A DNA stretch of 33,922 bases. Source: Bdellovibrionales bacterium. GTDB lineage: Bacteria; Bdellovibrionota; Bdellovibrionia; Bdellovibrionales; UBA1609. Numbering within the stretch: position 1 is the first letter of the stretch; every line of letters starts with the position of its first letter. Position numbers and translations under genes: made by a program. Below are positions 1-8,591 of the stretch, in pieces. Below the pieces are notes generated by a model, which had not been told where the DNA came from, ran no database searches, and was given only the letters and a program-made list of their open reading frames with translations. Location: contig JAKUPT010000029.1 in the NCBI GenBank assembly GCA_022450595.1, positions 1 through 33,922 of the forward strand, in the 5' to 3' direction.

Positions 1-54
1 CCGAACCTCATAAAAAAAGTAAGCCCATTGAACACACTAAAAGTTCTCAACAGC

Positions 55-405
55 TTAACTAACCAATTTTAGAATTTCATGTATAGACGTCGGCAGGGAA
101 ATTATAATTTGAACCCCAGCCTTTTCTATCACAGTTTTATCTGTTTCACTGATCACACTTGAAAACACAAACACTTTATGAGGCGAAGTTTTTCTTAAAA
201 AAGCGTCCAGCTCTGTATTCAAAGACTTTACATTTTTAGAAGGAACCCAAATAATTTTTAATTCTCCGTTGTTGTTGTGTTCAATGGCTTGCAACATCAC
301 TTCAATGCGCTCAAAACTCAAAAAAGAGAGTTTTGACTGTAAAAATAAATCTTCTAAAAAGGCTCTTATATCTGCATCTTCAGAAAGGATATAAATTTGT
401 GACAT
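55..405 (-). CDS. Degenerate response-regulator receiver-like protein
   Basis: This 116-residue protein has the outline of a single CheY-like receiver domain. The N-terminal acidic pair is present (E9, D10), a hydrophobic strand follows at about 49-55, a serine pair (S82, S83) sits where the conserved Thr/Ser is expected, and the C-terminal helix resembles the end of a receiver. Two key residues are missing. The phospho-acceptor Asp after strand 3 is replaced in the stretch WVPSKN, and the conserved Lys before Pro is Leu (L104-P105). It is therefore probably a pseudo-receiver that cannot be phosphorylated in the usual way. The start is supported by AGGAGG about 6 bases upstream. It lies downstream of the PAS histidine kinase on the same strand, behind a hairpin-forming leader. 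No output domain is seen. Fold assignment is moderate and function is unknown. Confidence 0.65.
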   Translation of the reverse strand: MSQIYILSEDADIRAFLEDLFLQSKLSFLSFERIEVMLQAIEHNNNGELKIIWVPSKNVKSLNTELDAFLRKTSPHKVFVFSSVISETDKTVIEKAGVQIIISLPTSIHEILKLVS

Positions 406-419
406 ACTGTCCTCCTAAC

Positions 420-477
420 AAAGCATGTCCCAATTTCCGAGGTGACTTGTCTCATACCTCTTGATTCAACATGCTTT
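420..477 (-). promoter_or_regulatory. Nested inverted repeat in the leader of the pseudo-receiver gene
   Basis: AAAGCATGT (420-428) pairs perfectly with ACATGCTTT (469-477). Inside it GAGGT (439-443) pairs with ACCTC (456-460). On the minus strand the two-tier stem ends just before the AGGAGG ribosome binding site of the 55-405 gene. There is no following T-run, so a simple terminator is unlikely. It could be a leader RNA structure or an operator. The palindrome is seen; its role is inferred. Confidence 0.45.
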
Positions 478-507
478 AGCCTTTAAAAAAGCAGGATATA
501 TGCCAAT

Positions 508-2016
508 TCAATCTTTTCTTTGCTTAGGCAGTTCAACAACAAACTTTGTGTTTTGAGAGGCTTCATCTAAAGTCAAATGCCCCTGGTGAGCGTCTAAAAT
601 GCTTTTTGTGATACTAAGACCAAGGCCTGTGCCTTGCCCCACCGGTTTTGTGGTAAAAAATGGCTTTAAGATCTTTTCTTTTAAGTCATCAGGAATCCCC
701 GGGCCACTGTCCGTGACTTGAATAAAAACTTTATTCGTATTTGAGCAAAGCTCCACCCTAACCCAACGATCGCTTTGATCTTTAACAGCATCACAGGCAT
801 TGTTAATAAGGTTCACAATCACTTGACCAACTTCAGCCTCTCGACACTCCACCAAATGCTCCTCATCAAGACCACTGACATGAACCTCTACTCCTAACTT
901 TCTAAACTTTTCCCATGAAAAGTCTAAGATATCTGAAACTAGAGAATTGATAGAAGTCTGAACAAAGGGATCTCCGGAGGCATCACGGGCATAAGACCTT
1001 AAACCCTTAATGATTTTGGACATACGATCTATAAGCCCAATGCTTCGGTTCATTAAGTCTTTAACTTTTTCAGGTTCAATATTGGATTTTTCGGCTTCAA
1101 ATAACAACATCTCCATCCGCCCACGCATGGCACCTAAGGGGTTGCCAAGTTCATGTGCAATGCCAGCGGTCAACTCTCCAAGACTGGCCATCTTTTCTGA
1201 ATACACAGCTGTAGCACGTTGCTTTTCTACCTCAATCTCTGTTTGTTTTTTGTCGGTGATGTCTTTTCTGATCGCAATATATTTTTCAGGCCGGCCACTT
1301 TCATTACAAAAAGGCACAATGGTTGTGTCTACCCAATAATAGCTAGAGTCTTTAGCTTTGTTTTTAATCTCGCCCTGCCAAACTTGTCCTGAAGATATGG
1401 TTTTCCACATGTCAGTGAAAAACTTATTTCCGTGAAAACCTGAGTTAATAATGCTGTGAGTTTTACCAATCAGCTCATCTTTTGAAAATTTTGAGATTTC
1501 ACAAAATTTTTCATTCACATATTCAATAACACCCTTAGAATCAGTAATAGCCACAATATTTGAAGCATCTAGGGCCATTTTTTGCTCGCTCAATTCATGA
1601 AGCGTGTTTTTTAACTGCATTTCTACGTTTTTTTGTTTAGTAATATCATGACGAATTGCCAAATAGGCCTTAATACCACCATCTTCTTCTTTTAAAGGCA
1701 CAATGGTCGAATCCACCCAGTAGAGGCTGCCATCTTTTGCACGATTGCAAATCTCCCCCTTCCACACTTGACCAGAGGCTATGGTGCCCCAGAGCTCTTT
1801 GAAAAAGCCCGGTGGATGGTGACCTGAATTAATCAGTTTATGAGTCTTGCCAATGAGTTCATCTTCTGAATACTGCGATAGATCACAAAACTTTGAGTTC
1901 ACAAAAGTGATAACCCCTTTTGTATCCGTCATAGCCAGTATGCTGGAGTGGTCTAAGCCCTCTAGCAAATCATTGAAATTTATGTTGGAATGTATTTTTT
2001 TTTCAGTATTTAACAT
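508..2016 (-). CDS. Sensor histidine kinase with two tandem PAS domains
   Basis: A 502-residue cytoplasmic two-component kinase with no membrane segments. PAS domains lie at about 23-128 and 150-255. They are strongly alike: both carry ELIGKTH, INSG, an LW/MW..TI..GQVW.GEI block and YWVD.TIVP, and each ends in a PAC-like R.DIT. This resembles redox or ligand-sensing PAS domains of the Aer/NifL type, although cofactor residues were not checked. The H-box is at about 284-295 with the phosphorylated His at 288 (IAHELGNPL). The ATPase domain has an N-box (NLINNACDA, 402-410), G1 (DSGPGIP, 436-442), an F-box and G2 (GQGTGLGLS). There is no receiver domain, so it needs a separate response regulator; the adjacent pseudo-receiver lacks the phosphorylation site. 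It is divergent from the Usp gene across 94 bases. No clear ribosome binding site was seen. Confidence 0.95.
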   Translation of the reverse strand: MLNTEKKIHSNINFNDLLEGLDHSSILAMTDTKGVITFVNSKFCDLSQYSEDELIGKTHKLINSGHHPPGFFKELWGTIASGQVWKGEICNRAKDGSLYWVDSTIVPLKEEDGGIKAYLAIRHDITKQKNVEMQLKNTLHELSEQKMALDASNIVAITDSKGVIEYVNEKFCEISKFSKDELIGKTHSIINSGFHGNKFFTDMWKTISSGQVWQGEIKNKAKDSSYYWVDTTIVPFCNESGRPEKYIAIRKDITDKKQTEIEVEKQRATAVYSEKMASLGELTAGIAHELGNPLGAMRGRMEMLLFEAEKSNIEPEKVKDLMNRSIGLIDRMSKIIKGLRSYARDASGDPFVQTSINSLVSDILDFSWEKFRKLGVEVHVSGLDEEHLVECREAEVGQVIVNLINNACDAVKDQSDRWVRVELCSNTNKVFIQVTDSGPGIPDDLKEKILKPFFTTKPVGQGTGLGLSITKSILDAHQGHLTLDEASQNTKFVVELPKQRKD

Positions 2017-2110
2017 AGACTGGCATATAACATGCTATATTTTTAAAATGTAGGAATTTATAGTAGTATCGAGTTTATTTAACTCATCAATCTTTAAGCA
2101 AGGAGACGTT

Positions 2111-3001
2111 ATGTCACAAAAAATAGATCGCATTCTTTGGGCCGTGGATTTTTTATCAGAACAGCCTGAACTTGAAAAGCAGGCTTTAAAGTTCATCAAA
2201 GTCATTAATAAAAAATTAGAAGCCACCGTGCAGCCCGTGTTTGTGACCAACAATCACCCTATGCAAAACCAATATATGGATGAAATTTTAAAGCACATTG
2301 AAAAACGCTTTAAAAAATACAAAAGCATTCATCTCAATGCCCCAATTTCTATTGGACAAAATATAGGCGCCAATCCAGAGCTAAGAGAGCAAGTAGACGC
2401 CCTTCTTGCCTATGCTCAAATGGAGAATTTTGATCTTATCGTGACACAAACTCATGCAAGCTCCGGCATTAAAAAATGGCTGCTAGGAAGTTTTGCAGAA
2501 AGCCTAATTTTACGCTCTAAAATCCCTGTAATGAGCATCAACCCAAGCTCTGAAACCCCAACAAGTATCAAAAATATCCTATACCCCTTTGAAATGGGAG
2601 ATGTGGATCAACCAGAATTTGGCCAAGTCTTGAGATTAGCAGAACAACTGAAGTGCAAAGTCACTTTATACCATAGACTCCCTACTCCAAGTCATTACCT
2701 AGGCCCCTATGCTCACTTACTACAAGAAGAGTTTCGTCTTGATAAAAATGAAGCTGAAGAAACCGCTGAAGAGTACGAAAAAATGGCTAAAGCCCATGGC
2801 ATTAAAGCTGAAGTGGTGATTGAAACTAAGAAAGCACGTATTTCTGACGCTTTACTAAAAGCTGCAAAAAAATATGATGCTGGTATGATTGCCCTTGTTA
2901 GTAAAAAAGACACCACGGGCCGAATTTTACTGGGAAGCACCGGACTTGATGTGGTTCGAAAAAGTGAACTTCCTGTGTGGGTTGTACACGAAAACAGATA
3001 A
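2111..3001 (+). CDS. Tandem universal stress protein (UspA family)
   Basis: A 296-residue protein made of two Usp folds. The N-terminal half (about 5-145) ends in a GIKKWLLGS..ESLILRSKIPVM block. The C-terminal half (about 152-294) ends in GRILLGSTG..VVRKSELPVWVV, which fits the family's G-2X-G-9X-G(S/T) nucleotide-binding motif. Usp proteins are small cytoplasmic factors linked to stress survival, and those with this motif commonly bind ATP. The start is supported by AAGGAGA close upstream. Its stop codon lies one base from the stop codon of the convergent dihydrouridine synthase gene, leaving no room for an independent terminator. The specific stress role cannot be read from sequence. Confidence 0.92.
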   Translation: MSQKIDRILWAVDFLSEQPELEKQALKFIKVINKKLEATVQPVFVTNNHPMQNQYMDEILKHIEKRFKKYKSIHLNAPISIGQNIGANPELREQVDALLAYAQMENFDLIVTQTHASSGIKKWLLGSFAESLILRSKIPVMSINPSSETPTSIKNILYPFEMGDVDQPEFGQVLRLAEQLKCKVTLYHRLPTPSHYLGPYAHLLQEEFRLDKNEAEETAEEYEKMAKAHGIKAEVVIETKKARISDALLKAAKKYDAGMIALVSKKDTTGRILLGSTGLDVVRKSELPVWVVHENR

Positions 3002-3002
3002 A

Positions 3003-4052
3003 TTAGTATCTAAGCTCTGTGTATTTTTGCATGGGCTGAGGTTTTTCAAAAAATAACCTTAGCCCTAACTCAAGCTCATCGTAGGTTTTGGCCTTAGAGG
3101 TTATTGCAAATAACTGGTGTCCAAAGCTTAACCACGGATGGGCATTTTTAATATGAAACTTAAATCTTCTCACACCTAAGTTTTCATCAAAATAGTCTTT
3201 ATAAATCTCTAAAAGTCTCAACAATGACTTTCCAAGTAGTGCTCCCTGCTCCTCAGCTGATTTTGGCAATAGCTCTTGATTCACCTCAAAGCCTAAGTGG
3301 GCTGCAAACTCTGACACAATCCAAGGCTTTGCTGTTAACACTCTTCCTGCCATAACCATGTCACAATTTGTGGCCTCAAACATAGACAGTACATCTTCAA
3401 AGCTTTGTATGTCACCATTGCCTAACACGGGAATTTGCAGCTGATCACGCACCCAACGGATTTGTGACCAATCAGCCTTTCCTCTTCTTTTAGCCTCTGC
3501 CACTCGAGGATGAAGTGTCAGCCATGAAGCACCAGCCTGCTCTAAACCTTTCATAAAATTTATTAAATAGTCCTTATCATTTTGATGACCGGCGCGAAGT
3601 TTTACGGAGACAGGCACTTGAGAGTGTTTCACTGTGACCTCTACCACTTTTTTTGCATAATCAGAATCACCCATTAAGGCCACACCATAGTTATGCCTGA
3701 GAGCTTTTTTAACCGGACAGCCCATATTTATATCAATTCCAGCAACTCCCCACTCACAAAGCTTTTCCACAGTTTTTTGAATGGGGTCATCTTCATTTCC
3801 CAAAATTTGTGGAACTAAATCTACATCATTGACTGCTTTATAAGTTTCCGGGGTTTGACCTAAAACCTCATGAGGAATTTTTCTGGAGTTGAGCATTTCT
3901 GTAGGCCAAATTGTTTTTAAGCCTTCAGGTAAAAACTCTTTAAGCCATACACGCATAGCTACATGAGTTAAGCCCACCATAGGAGCTAAACACAATGGAA
4001 AGTTATAAGAATTGTCGATAACCTGACGCTTAAGGCCCAGTTTTGTTTGCAT
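3003..4052 (-). CDS. dus: tRNA-dihydrouridine synthase (Dus family)
   Basis: A 349-residue FMN-dependent enzyme that reduces uridine to dihydrouridine in tRNA D-loops. The TIM-barrel motifs are all present: the N-terminal APMVG flavin motif (24-28), the catalytic region IDINMGCPVKKA with the active-site Cys at 112, the phosphate and FMN contacts KLRAG (151-155), H181 and GNGD (211-214), and MAGR near 234-237. Length fits the family (about 310-350). The short C-terminal helical domain is closest in feel to DusC or related non-DusB types, but I cannot fix the paralogue, so the symbol is generic. It is divergent from purK with only 57 bases between, and convergent with the Usp gene. No strong ribosome binding site was seen. 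Confidence 0.93.
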   Translation of the reverse strand: MQTKLGLKRQVIDNSYNFPLCLAPMVGLTHVAMRVWLKEFLPEGLKTIWPTEMLNSRKIPHEVLGQTPETYKAVNDVDLVPQILGNEDDPIQKTVEKLCEWGVAGIDINMGCPVKKALRHNYGVALMGDSDYAKKVVEVTVKHSQVPVSVKLRAGHQNDKDYLINFMKGLEQAGASWLTLHPRVAEAKRRGKADWSQIRWVRDQLQIPVLGNGDIQSFEDVLSMFEATNCDMVMAGRVLTAKPWIVSEFAAHLGFEVNQELLPKSAEEQGALLGKSLLRLLEIYKDYFDENLGVRRFKFHIKNAHPWLSFGHQLFAITSKAKTYDELELGLRLFFEKPQPMQKYTELRY

Positions 4053-4109
4053 CAGCTCAAAATAAAAGGTTAACTAAAAACCAGCAACATAAAAAAAGAG
4101 ACTATTTTT

Positions 4110-5189
4110 ATGAAGATGAAAACCATTGGTATATTGGGCGGAGGACAACTGGCAAGAATGATGGCCTTAAAGGGGCATAACTTGGGATTAAATATTCACA
4201 TTTTAAGCCCAACCCCTAAGGATCCGGCCGCTCAAGTCACCTCACAATGGCATAAGGGAGAATTAAACTCTGTAAAAGATTTAAAATCATTGTATTACTT
4301 TGCAGACATCGTCACTTTTGAAAGTGAGTTTTTAGACCCTGTTATTTTAAAAAAATCCCAGCAAAAATTCAAAACAGAATTTAGTATCTCTCCTAGTGTT
4401 TTATCAAATTTACAAGACAGGCTCTCTCAGAAGTCACTGCTTGAAAAACATAAGCTTCCTACATCTGCCTTTTATCAAATAAAGTCTAAAGCCGACATTA
4501 AAGAATACCCTGTTGTTATCAAACAACGAAGGTTTGGTTATGACGGGTACGGCACTCTAATTTTAAAGACCAAGCCAAAGTCTTTAAAGTTAGACTCCCC
4601 CACTGGTTATATCGCTGAAAGCTTTGTGCCCTTTAAAAGAGAACTCGCTATAACAGCCGTTAGAAATAAAAAAAAACAAATACAGTTTTTTCCGCTGGTT
4701 GAGTCTTTTCAACAAGACTCTAAATGCTTATGGGTCAAAGGCCCGATCAAACATGCTAAAATCAATGCTTTAAAAACTAAGATTTCAAAATTTTTAGACA
4801 GTATACAATATATTGGCTGCATGGCCTTCGAGCTGTTTGAAACTCAACAAGGAGAGCTACTTATAAATGAGATTGCTCCCCGGGTACATAACTCAGCTCA
4901 CTATAGCCTGGAAGGCTGTAATTGGGATCAGTTCAGTATGCACTTATTGGCATGCCTCAATTGTGATCTGCCAGAGATTAAAGTGATTAGCCCTTTTGCT
5001 ATGTACAACCTTATTGGTTCAGGAACAAAGGCCCCTAAACTAAAAGTTGATGCGGATGGTTTTCTACACTGGTATGGAAAAGACAAAAACCGCAAAGGTC
5101 GTAAGATGGGACACATAAATTATTTGGACTCTTCGCCAGATAAGGCATTAAAACAATTAAGTAAAATTATTAAGGAGCACTCCGTATGA
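4110..5189 (+). CDS. purK: 5-(carboxyamino)imidazole ribonucleotide synthase PurK
   Basis: This ATP-grasp enzyme (359 residues; family about 355) converts AIR, ATP and bicarbonate to N5-CAIR in purine synthesis. It shows the N-terminal GILGGGQLARM motif (about 7-17), the ATP-grasp core (VVIKQRRFGYDGYGT, about 135-149), the AESFVPFKREL strand, and the metal and ATP site with ELFET and NEIAPRVHNSAHY. The next gene starts inside its stop codon (ATGA overlap), so purK-purE form an operon. An in-frame ATG lies two codons downstream (4116); the first ATG is kept because an AAAAGAG stretch precedes it. No riboswitch-like leader fits into the 57 bases upstream. Confidence 0.96.
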   Translation: MKMKTIGILGGGQLARMMALKGHNLGLNIHILSPTPKDPAAQVTSQWHKGELNSVKDLKSLYYFADIVTFESEFLDPVILKKSQQKFKTEFSISPSVLSNLQDRLSQKSLLEKHKLPTSAFYQIKSKADIKEYPVVIKQRRFGYDGYGTLILKTKPKSLKLDSPTGYIAESFVPFKRELAITAVRNKKKQIQFFPLVESFQQDSKCLWVKGPIKHAKINALKTKISKFLDSIQYIGCMAFELFETQQGELLINEIAPRVHNSAHYSLEGCNWDQFSMHLLACLNCDLPEIKVISPFAMYNLIGSGTKAPKLKVDADGFLHWYGKDKNRKGRKMGHINYLDSSPDKALKQLSKIIKEHSV

Positions 5190-5653
5190 AAGTAAACATC
5201 GTCATGGGAAGCAAATCTGATTTTAAAGTGATGAGCGAGGCCAAAGACGCTCTTGACCAATTTGGCATTGAATGTGACCTCAAAGTCATCTCAGCCCACA
5301 GAACGCCACAAAAAATGTTAGACTTTGCTAAAAACCAAGATGCTGATGTGATTATTGCTGGGGCTGGAGGAGCCGCTCACCTGCCTGGAATGATTGCCTC
5401 TCAAACAGTAACACCTGTTATTGGAGTGCCCATCAATGTGACCTCACTTAATGGTATGGACTCTCTTTTATCTATTGTACAAATGCCAAAAGGAGTACCC
5501 GTGGCAACAGTGGCCATTGATCAAGCTTTTAATGCCGGTTTGTTAGCCGTTCAAATATTAAGTGTTAAAGATAAAACACTTAAAGCAAAGTTAAGTGATT
5601 ATAAAATGGAATTGCAAAAGCTTGTGGAACAAATGAACGAATCAATAAAGTAA
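5186..5653 (+). CDS. purE: N5-CAIR mutase PurE, class I
   Basis: A 155-residue enzyme that moves the carboxyl group of N5-CAIR to give CAIR, directly after PurK. It contains the GSKSDF phosphate-binding motif (8-13), SAHRTP with the catalytic-site His (about H38), AGAGGAAHLPGM (58-69) and the SLLSIVQMP block. The presence of purK beside it supports class I. The start overlaps the purK stop by 4 bases and has AAGGAG upstream. Its 3' end overlaps the convergent DUF1343 gene by 12 bases. Confidence 0.97.
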   Translation: MKVNIVMGSKSDFKVMSEAKDALDQFGIECDLKVISAHRTPQKMLDFAKNQDADVIIAGAGGAAHLPGMIASQTVTPVIGVPINVTSLNGMDSLLSIVQMPKGVPVATVAIDQAFNAGLLAVQILSVKDKTLKAKLSDYKMELQKLVEQMNESIK

Positions 5654-6826
5654 GAACTCTTTTCTTTGATCAAGCCATTTTGCTTCATCGGCTTGAAGAA
5701 AGCTTTCCAAATCTTCAACCTCTGAGTCCTTGTCATCCACCCACTGGCGGTACTCAACTCCGCCAGCAATAAGGTCTATAGGAGTGCGATCTTTTTCATA
5801 CTCATAATGAAAGACATTCCAAAGCTCGTGGTTCCAATGTTTTTTTATGGCTTTATAAAAACCGGCCATCAACCTATACGACTTAAAAAGATTGGGGTCA
5901 TATTTTGGGGTATCAATATGAATTTGAACCCCCTCACAAAGTTGACCTTCAAACTTATTAAATGTGGGTTGGAAAAAACAAGGTCTTAAAAGGCACGCCT
6001 GTGTCCAAGCACTAAAATCCTCGTTCATGGTTTTTAAAATTTTATTTACAGGCAAACCCGGAGCTCCAAAGATCTCCAAAGGCACTGTTGTGCCACGCCC
6101 CTCTGACAGATGTGTGCCCTCAAGGGTTACAGAGCCCGCATAGGTGGGACAAGTCAGAGCCTCTGGAATATTAGGACTTGGGTTCACCCAAGGAATGTCC
6201 TTGGGCCATGGGGTCTTATCAATTGCATAGCCCTGCATTTTTACAATTTCTAAATCTAGATCTAAAGCTTTATAGGATTTGTACCACAGAGCAAACTCCC
6301 CCATGGTGAGGCCATGCCTTAACATAATAGGAGCTACCCCAACAAAACTTTCCCAGCCAGGTCGGAGTATAGAGCCTTCCACAGGGCGGCCCGCAGGATT
6401 CGGGCGGTCTAATATCAAAACTTTTTTATTATGCTCAGCACAGGCTTCAAGCATGTAAGCCACTGTTGTAATATAAGTAAATATCCTACAGCCCACATCT
6501 TGAAGATCTATTAAAATTGTATCAAAGCTCTCCATCATTTTAGCTGTGGGACGCCTTACATCTCCATATAGGCTAAAAACAGGAATATTATACTTAGGAT
6601 CTTTATAGTCAGGGCTTTCTTCCATATTGTATTGCTTTTCGCCCTTCATGCCGTGTTGCGGGCCAAAAGCTGAGGATAGTTTTAATCCTGAGTCAAAAAG
6701 TACATCTATGGAATGATTTAGGTTTTTATCTACAGAGGCCGGGTGAGCCAGTAAGCTCACCGCCTGATTTTGAAGTGATGATAATATTTTTTTGTCTTGT
6801 GCTAAAACTTCGATGCCTAATTTCAT
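5642..6826 (-). CDS. DUF1343 family exo-beta-N-acetylmuramidase-like protein (NamZ-like)
   Basis: This 394-residue protein matches the DUF1343/YbbC family, of which NamZ removes terminal MurNAc from peptidoglycan fragments. Visible family motifs are FGPQHG (54-59), DLQDVG..FTY, LDRPNPAG, PSPNIP and GTHLSEGRGTT followed by GAPGLP. Studied Bacillus NamZ is secreted. Here the protein begins directly with the enzyme domain and has no signal peptide, so it may act in the cytoplasm on imported muropeptides, or the exported form has been lost. No strong ribosome binding site precedes the ATG. It overlaps purE tail-to-tail. The small XRE regulator upstream on the same strand may be cotranscribed. The family assignment is firm; the exact reaction in this organism is inferred. 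Confidence 0.88.
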   Translation of the reverse strand: MKLGIEVLAQDKKILSSLQNQAVSLLAHPASVDKNLNHSIDVLFDSGLKLSSAFGPQHGMKGEKQYNMEESPDYKDPKYNIPVFSLYGDVRRPTAKMMESFDTILIDLQDVGCRIFTYITTVAYMLEACAEHNKKVLILDRPNPAGRPVEGSILRPGWESFVGVAPIMLRHGLTMGEFALWYKSYKALDLDLEIVKMQGYAIDKTPWPKDIPWVNPSPNIPEALTCPTYAGSVTLEGTHLSEGRGTTVPLEIFGAPGLPVNKILKTMNEDFSAWTQACLLRPCFFQPTFNKFEGQLCEGVQIHIDTPKYDPNLFKSYRLMAGFYKAIKKHWNHELWNVFHYEYEKDRTPIDLIAGGVEYRQWVDDKDSEVEDLESFLQADEAKWLDQRKEFLLY

Positions 6827-6867
6827 ATTTTAAGTCTAAAAATAAAATCTTAGGCTGTCTAGCTACT

Positions 6868-7137
6868 TTAAGACGATTTTCGCTTCTTGGATTGAGAAAG
6901 AACCTCTTTCCATTTTTTTTCACTGTCTTCCACTAGAACGCTTAACAACTCGTTCATAGGAATTCCGTACAATTTCATAATTTGTCGCCAAACCGGGGCT
7001 GGCGGTGAAGCCTTGTTGTTTTCCCAGTTACTGACAAACTGGCCATGGTATCCAAGCTCACGTCCAACTTCGTTTTGAGACAGGTCAGCCTCTAATCGCT
7101 TCTTCCTTAAGTAATCACCAAGTGTGTGCCTTCTCAT
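6868..7137 (-). CDS. XRE/Cro-type helix-turn-helix regulator
   Basis: An 89-residue protein that is almost entirely one lambda-repressor-like domain. The helix-turn-helix lies at about 18-45 (LSQNEVGRELGYHGQFVSNWENNKASPP), followed by a fifth helix and a basic tail (KKRKSS). I chose the ATG at 7137 because AAGGAT lies 7 bases upstream; an in-frame ATG at 7167 has a weaker site and adds ten residues with no domain match. Such small XRE proteins usually repress or activate a few nearby genes. It is divergent from the secreted phospholipase D-like gene, whose promoter region it could contact. Targets are unknown. Confidence 0.8.
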   Translation of the reverse strand: MRRHTLGDYLRKKRLEADLSQNEVGRELGYHGQFVSNWENNKASPPAPVWRQIMKLYGIPMNELLSVLVEDSEKKWKEVLSQSKKRKSS

Positions 7138-7288
7138 ATCTACATCCTTTTTTACAGCTTTATGCACCTAAATATAAGCAAGCTTTGATAAAAGTTCAAC
7201 GATTGAATGAAAATACTCTTTGACTGGACCACCTTTACTGCCTATTTTTTAGCCCAAATATCCCCTAGTGGGGGTTTTGGAGGGGGCT

Positions 7289-8590
7289 ATGAACTTTTTT
7301 TATTTGATTTTTTTATTAAACATTTATTCAACAAATGCCTTAGAGCATAAAATTTTATTCACAAACCCCCTGTGCAACACTCCAGACCGTGCCATTACAT
7401 ATTGCACAAAAAGTGATTACAACTATAACATAATTAAATCTGATGGTGTTTTTCAAACTTATGTTAAGAGTTTGTTTAGCGCCCCATACACTAAAGTGAT
7501 TGTAAGTTATCTTTCATTTTCTAATACTGAGCTGACGGAAGCTTATAAAAAATTAATACTCAAAAACAATCCAGATTTTACAATTATTTTGGATGACCCC
7601 TTTGAAGACGAACCCGATCAAGTTAGAAAACTACTCAGGCAACCACTTACTTACAAAAGCTTCCATGAAGAACCTACATCAGAATATCTGAGCTTTAAAA
7701 ATGGCTCCCCAATTAGGGCTCTTAGTGAGGCTTATGAGATACTTAAATTTGCACACGACAACAACACCAGCCCTTCTCCCAGACTCCTTTTACGAGGACA
7801 AACTGATGGCTCAGGCTATTCCCATATGAAAATGACTTACTTAGAAGCAGATAATGATAAGTCCTTAATATTAGGTAGCGCAAACCTAAGCCAAGGCTTG
7901 GCCCTTCATCATGAAAACTGGCATTTTTTTAAAGACACTCAAGATTCAAACTTTGTAGAGGTCCATAAATGCATACTAGATAACCTTATTGACGAGCCTC
8001 TATCTTACGACAAGAGCAAATATGCCAGACATACTACATCCTGCACCAACCAACAAAACGATGCTCAGTACAAAACCTATTTCACCCCAGGGCAAGGGCA
8101 AAAAGCCCTTGTAGATATTAAAAAAGGCTTTGAAGAAAGTGATGAGATCTGGATTGCAGCACACCGCTTTAGCAACACTCAAATTTTTACAGCCATCAAA
8201 AAAGCGCTGTCTGAAAACAAAACAGTGAGACTTCTTGTCGATGATGACCTTTACTGGGTGGAACATAAAAGGGGGCGTTATCTCAACAGTAAATACGAAG
8301 TGAAAAAAGTTAAACCTTTAATAAAGCTAGGCTTAAAAATTAAATACCTAAGCACTAATAATAAAGAGTTCTTATTACATCATAACAAATATATTATTTT
8401 TATGAAAAACCATAGGCCTTTTAAGGTGTTTACCGGAGCCGGAAACCTAACAATTTCTGCTTTTACACGAAATTTTGAAAATTACTTTATGACAAATAAA
8501 GCTGAAGTCAGTTCAATCTTTGCAAATCAATACAAAATTATGTGGAAGCTTGCGTTCGAGGCTAATGAATTAACCTCGATTTCAGAATAA
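7289..8590 (+). CDS. Secreted phospholipase D-like protein with atypical HKD motifs
   Basis: The protein has two phospholipase D half-sites. The first has HMKMTYLE followed by GSANLSQG. The second has HHNKYIIF followed by GAGNLTISA. In the PLD superfamily two HxK motifs and the G(S/A)xN segments make the active site. Here both His and Lys are kept, but the usual Asp is Glu in the first half and missing in the second. The ATG at 7289 is preferred to a GTG at 7268: it has GGAGG 5 bases upstream and gives a good signal peptide (MNFFYLIFLLNIYSTNA), so the 433-residue product should be exported. It may be a phospholipase, nuclease or inactive relative. CCCC-TAGT-GGGG lies just before the ribosome binding site. 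Its stop is one base from that of the convergent lipoprotein gene. Confidence 0.8.
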   Translation: MNFFYLIFLLNIYSTNALEHKILFTNPLCNTPDRAITYCTKSDYNYNIIKSDGVFQTYVKSLFSAPYTKVIVSYLSFSNTELTEAYKKLILKNNPDFTIILDDPFEDEPDQVRKLLRQPLTYKSFHEEPTSEYLSFKNGSPIRALSEAYEILKFAHDNNTSPSPRLLLRGQTDGSGYSHMKMTYLEADNDKSLILGSANLSQGLALHHENWHFFKDTQDSNFVEVHKCILDNLIDEPLSYDKSKYARHTTSCTNQQNDAQYKTYFTPGQGQKALVDIKKGFEESDEIWIAAHRFSNTQIFTAIKKALSENKTVRLLVDDDLYWVEHKRGRYLNSKYEVKKVKPLIKLGLKIKYLSTNNKEFLLHHNKYIIFMKNHRPFKVFTGAGNLTISAFTRNFENYFMTNKAEVSSIFANQYKIMWKLAFEANELTSISE

Positions 8591-8591
8591 T

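Noticed and set aside
4053-4109. Purine riboswitch or operator before purK
   Set aside because: Only 57 bases separate it from the divergent gene, and no conserved riboswitch core is visible.
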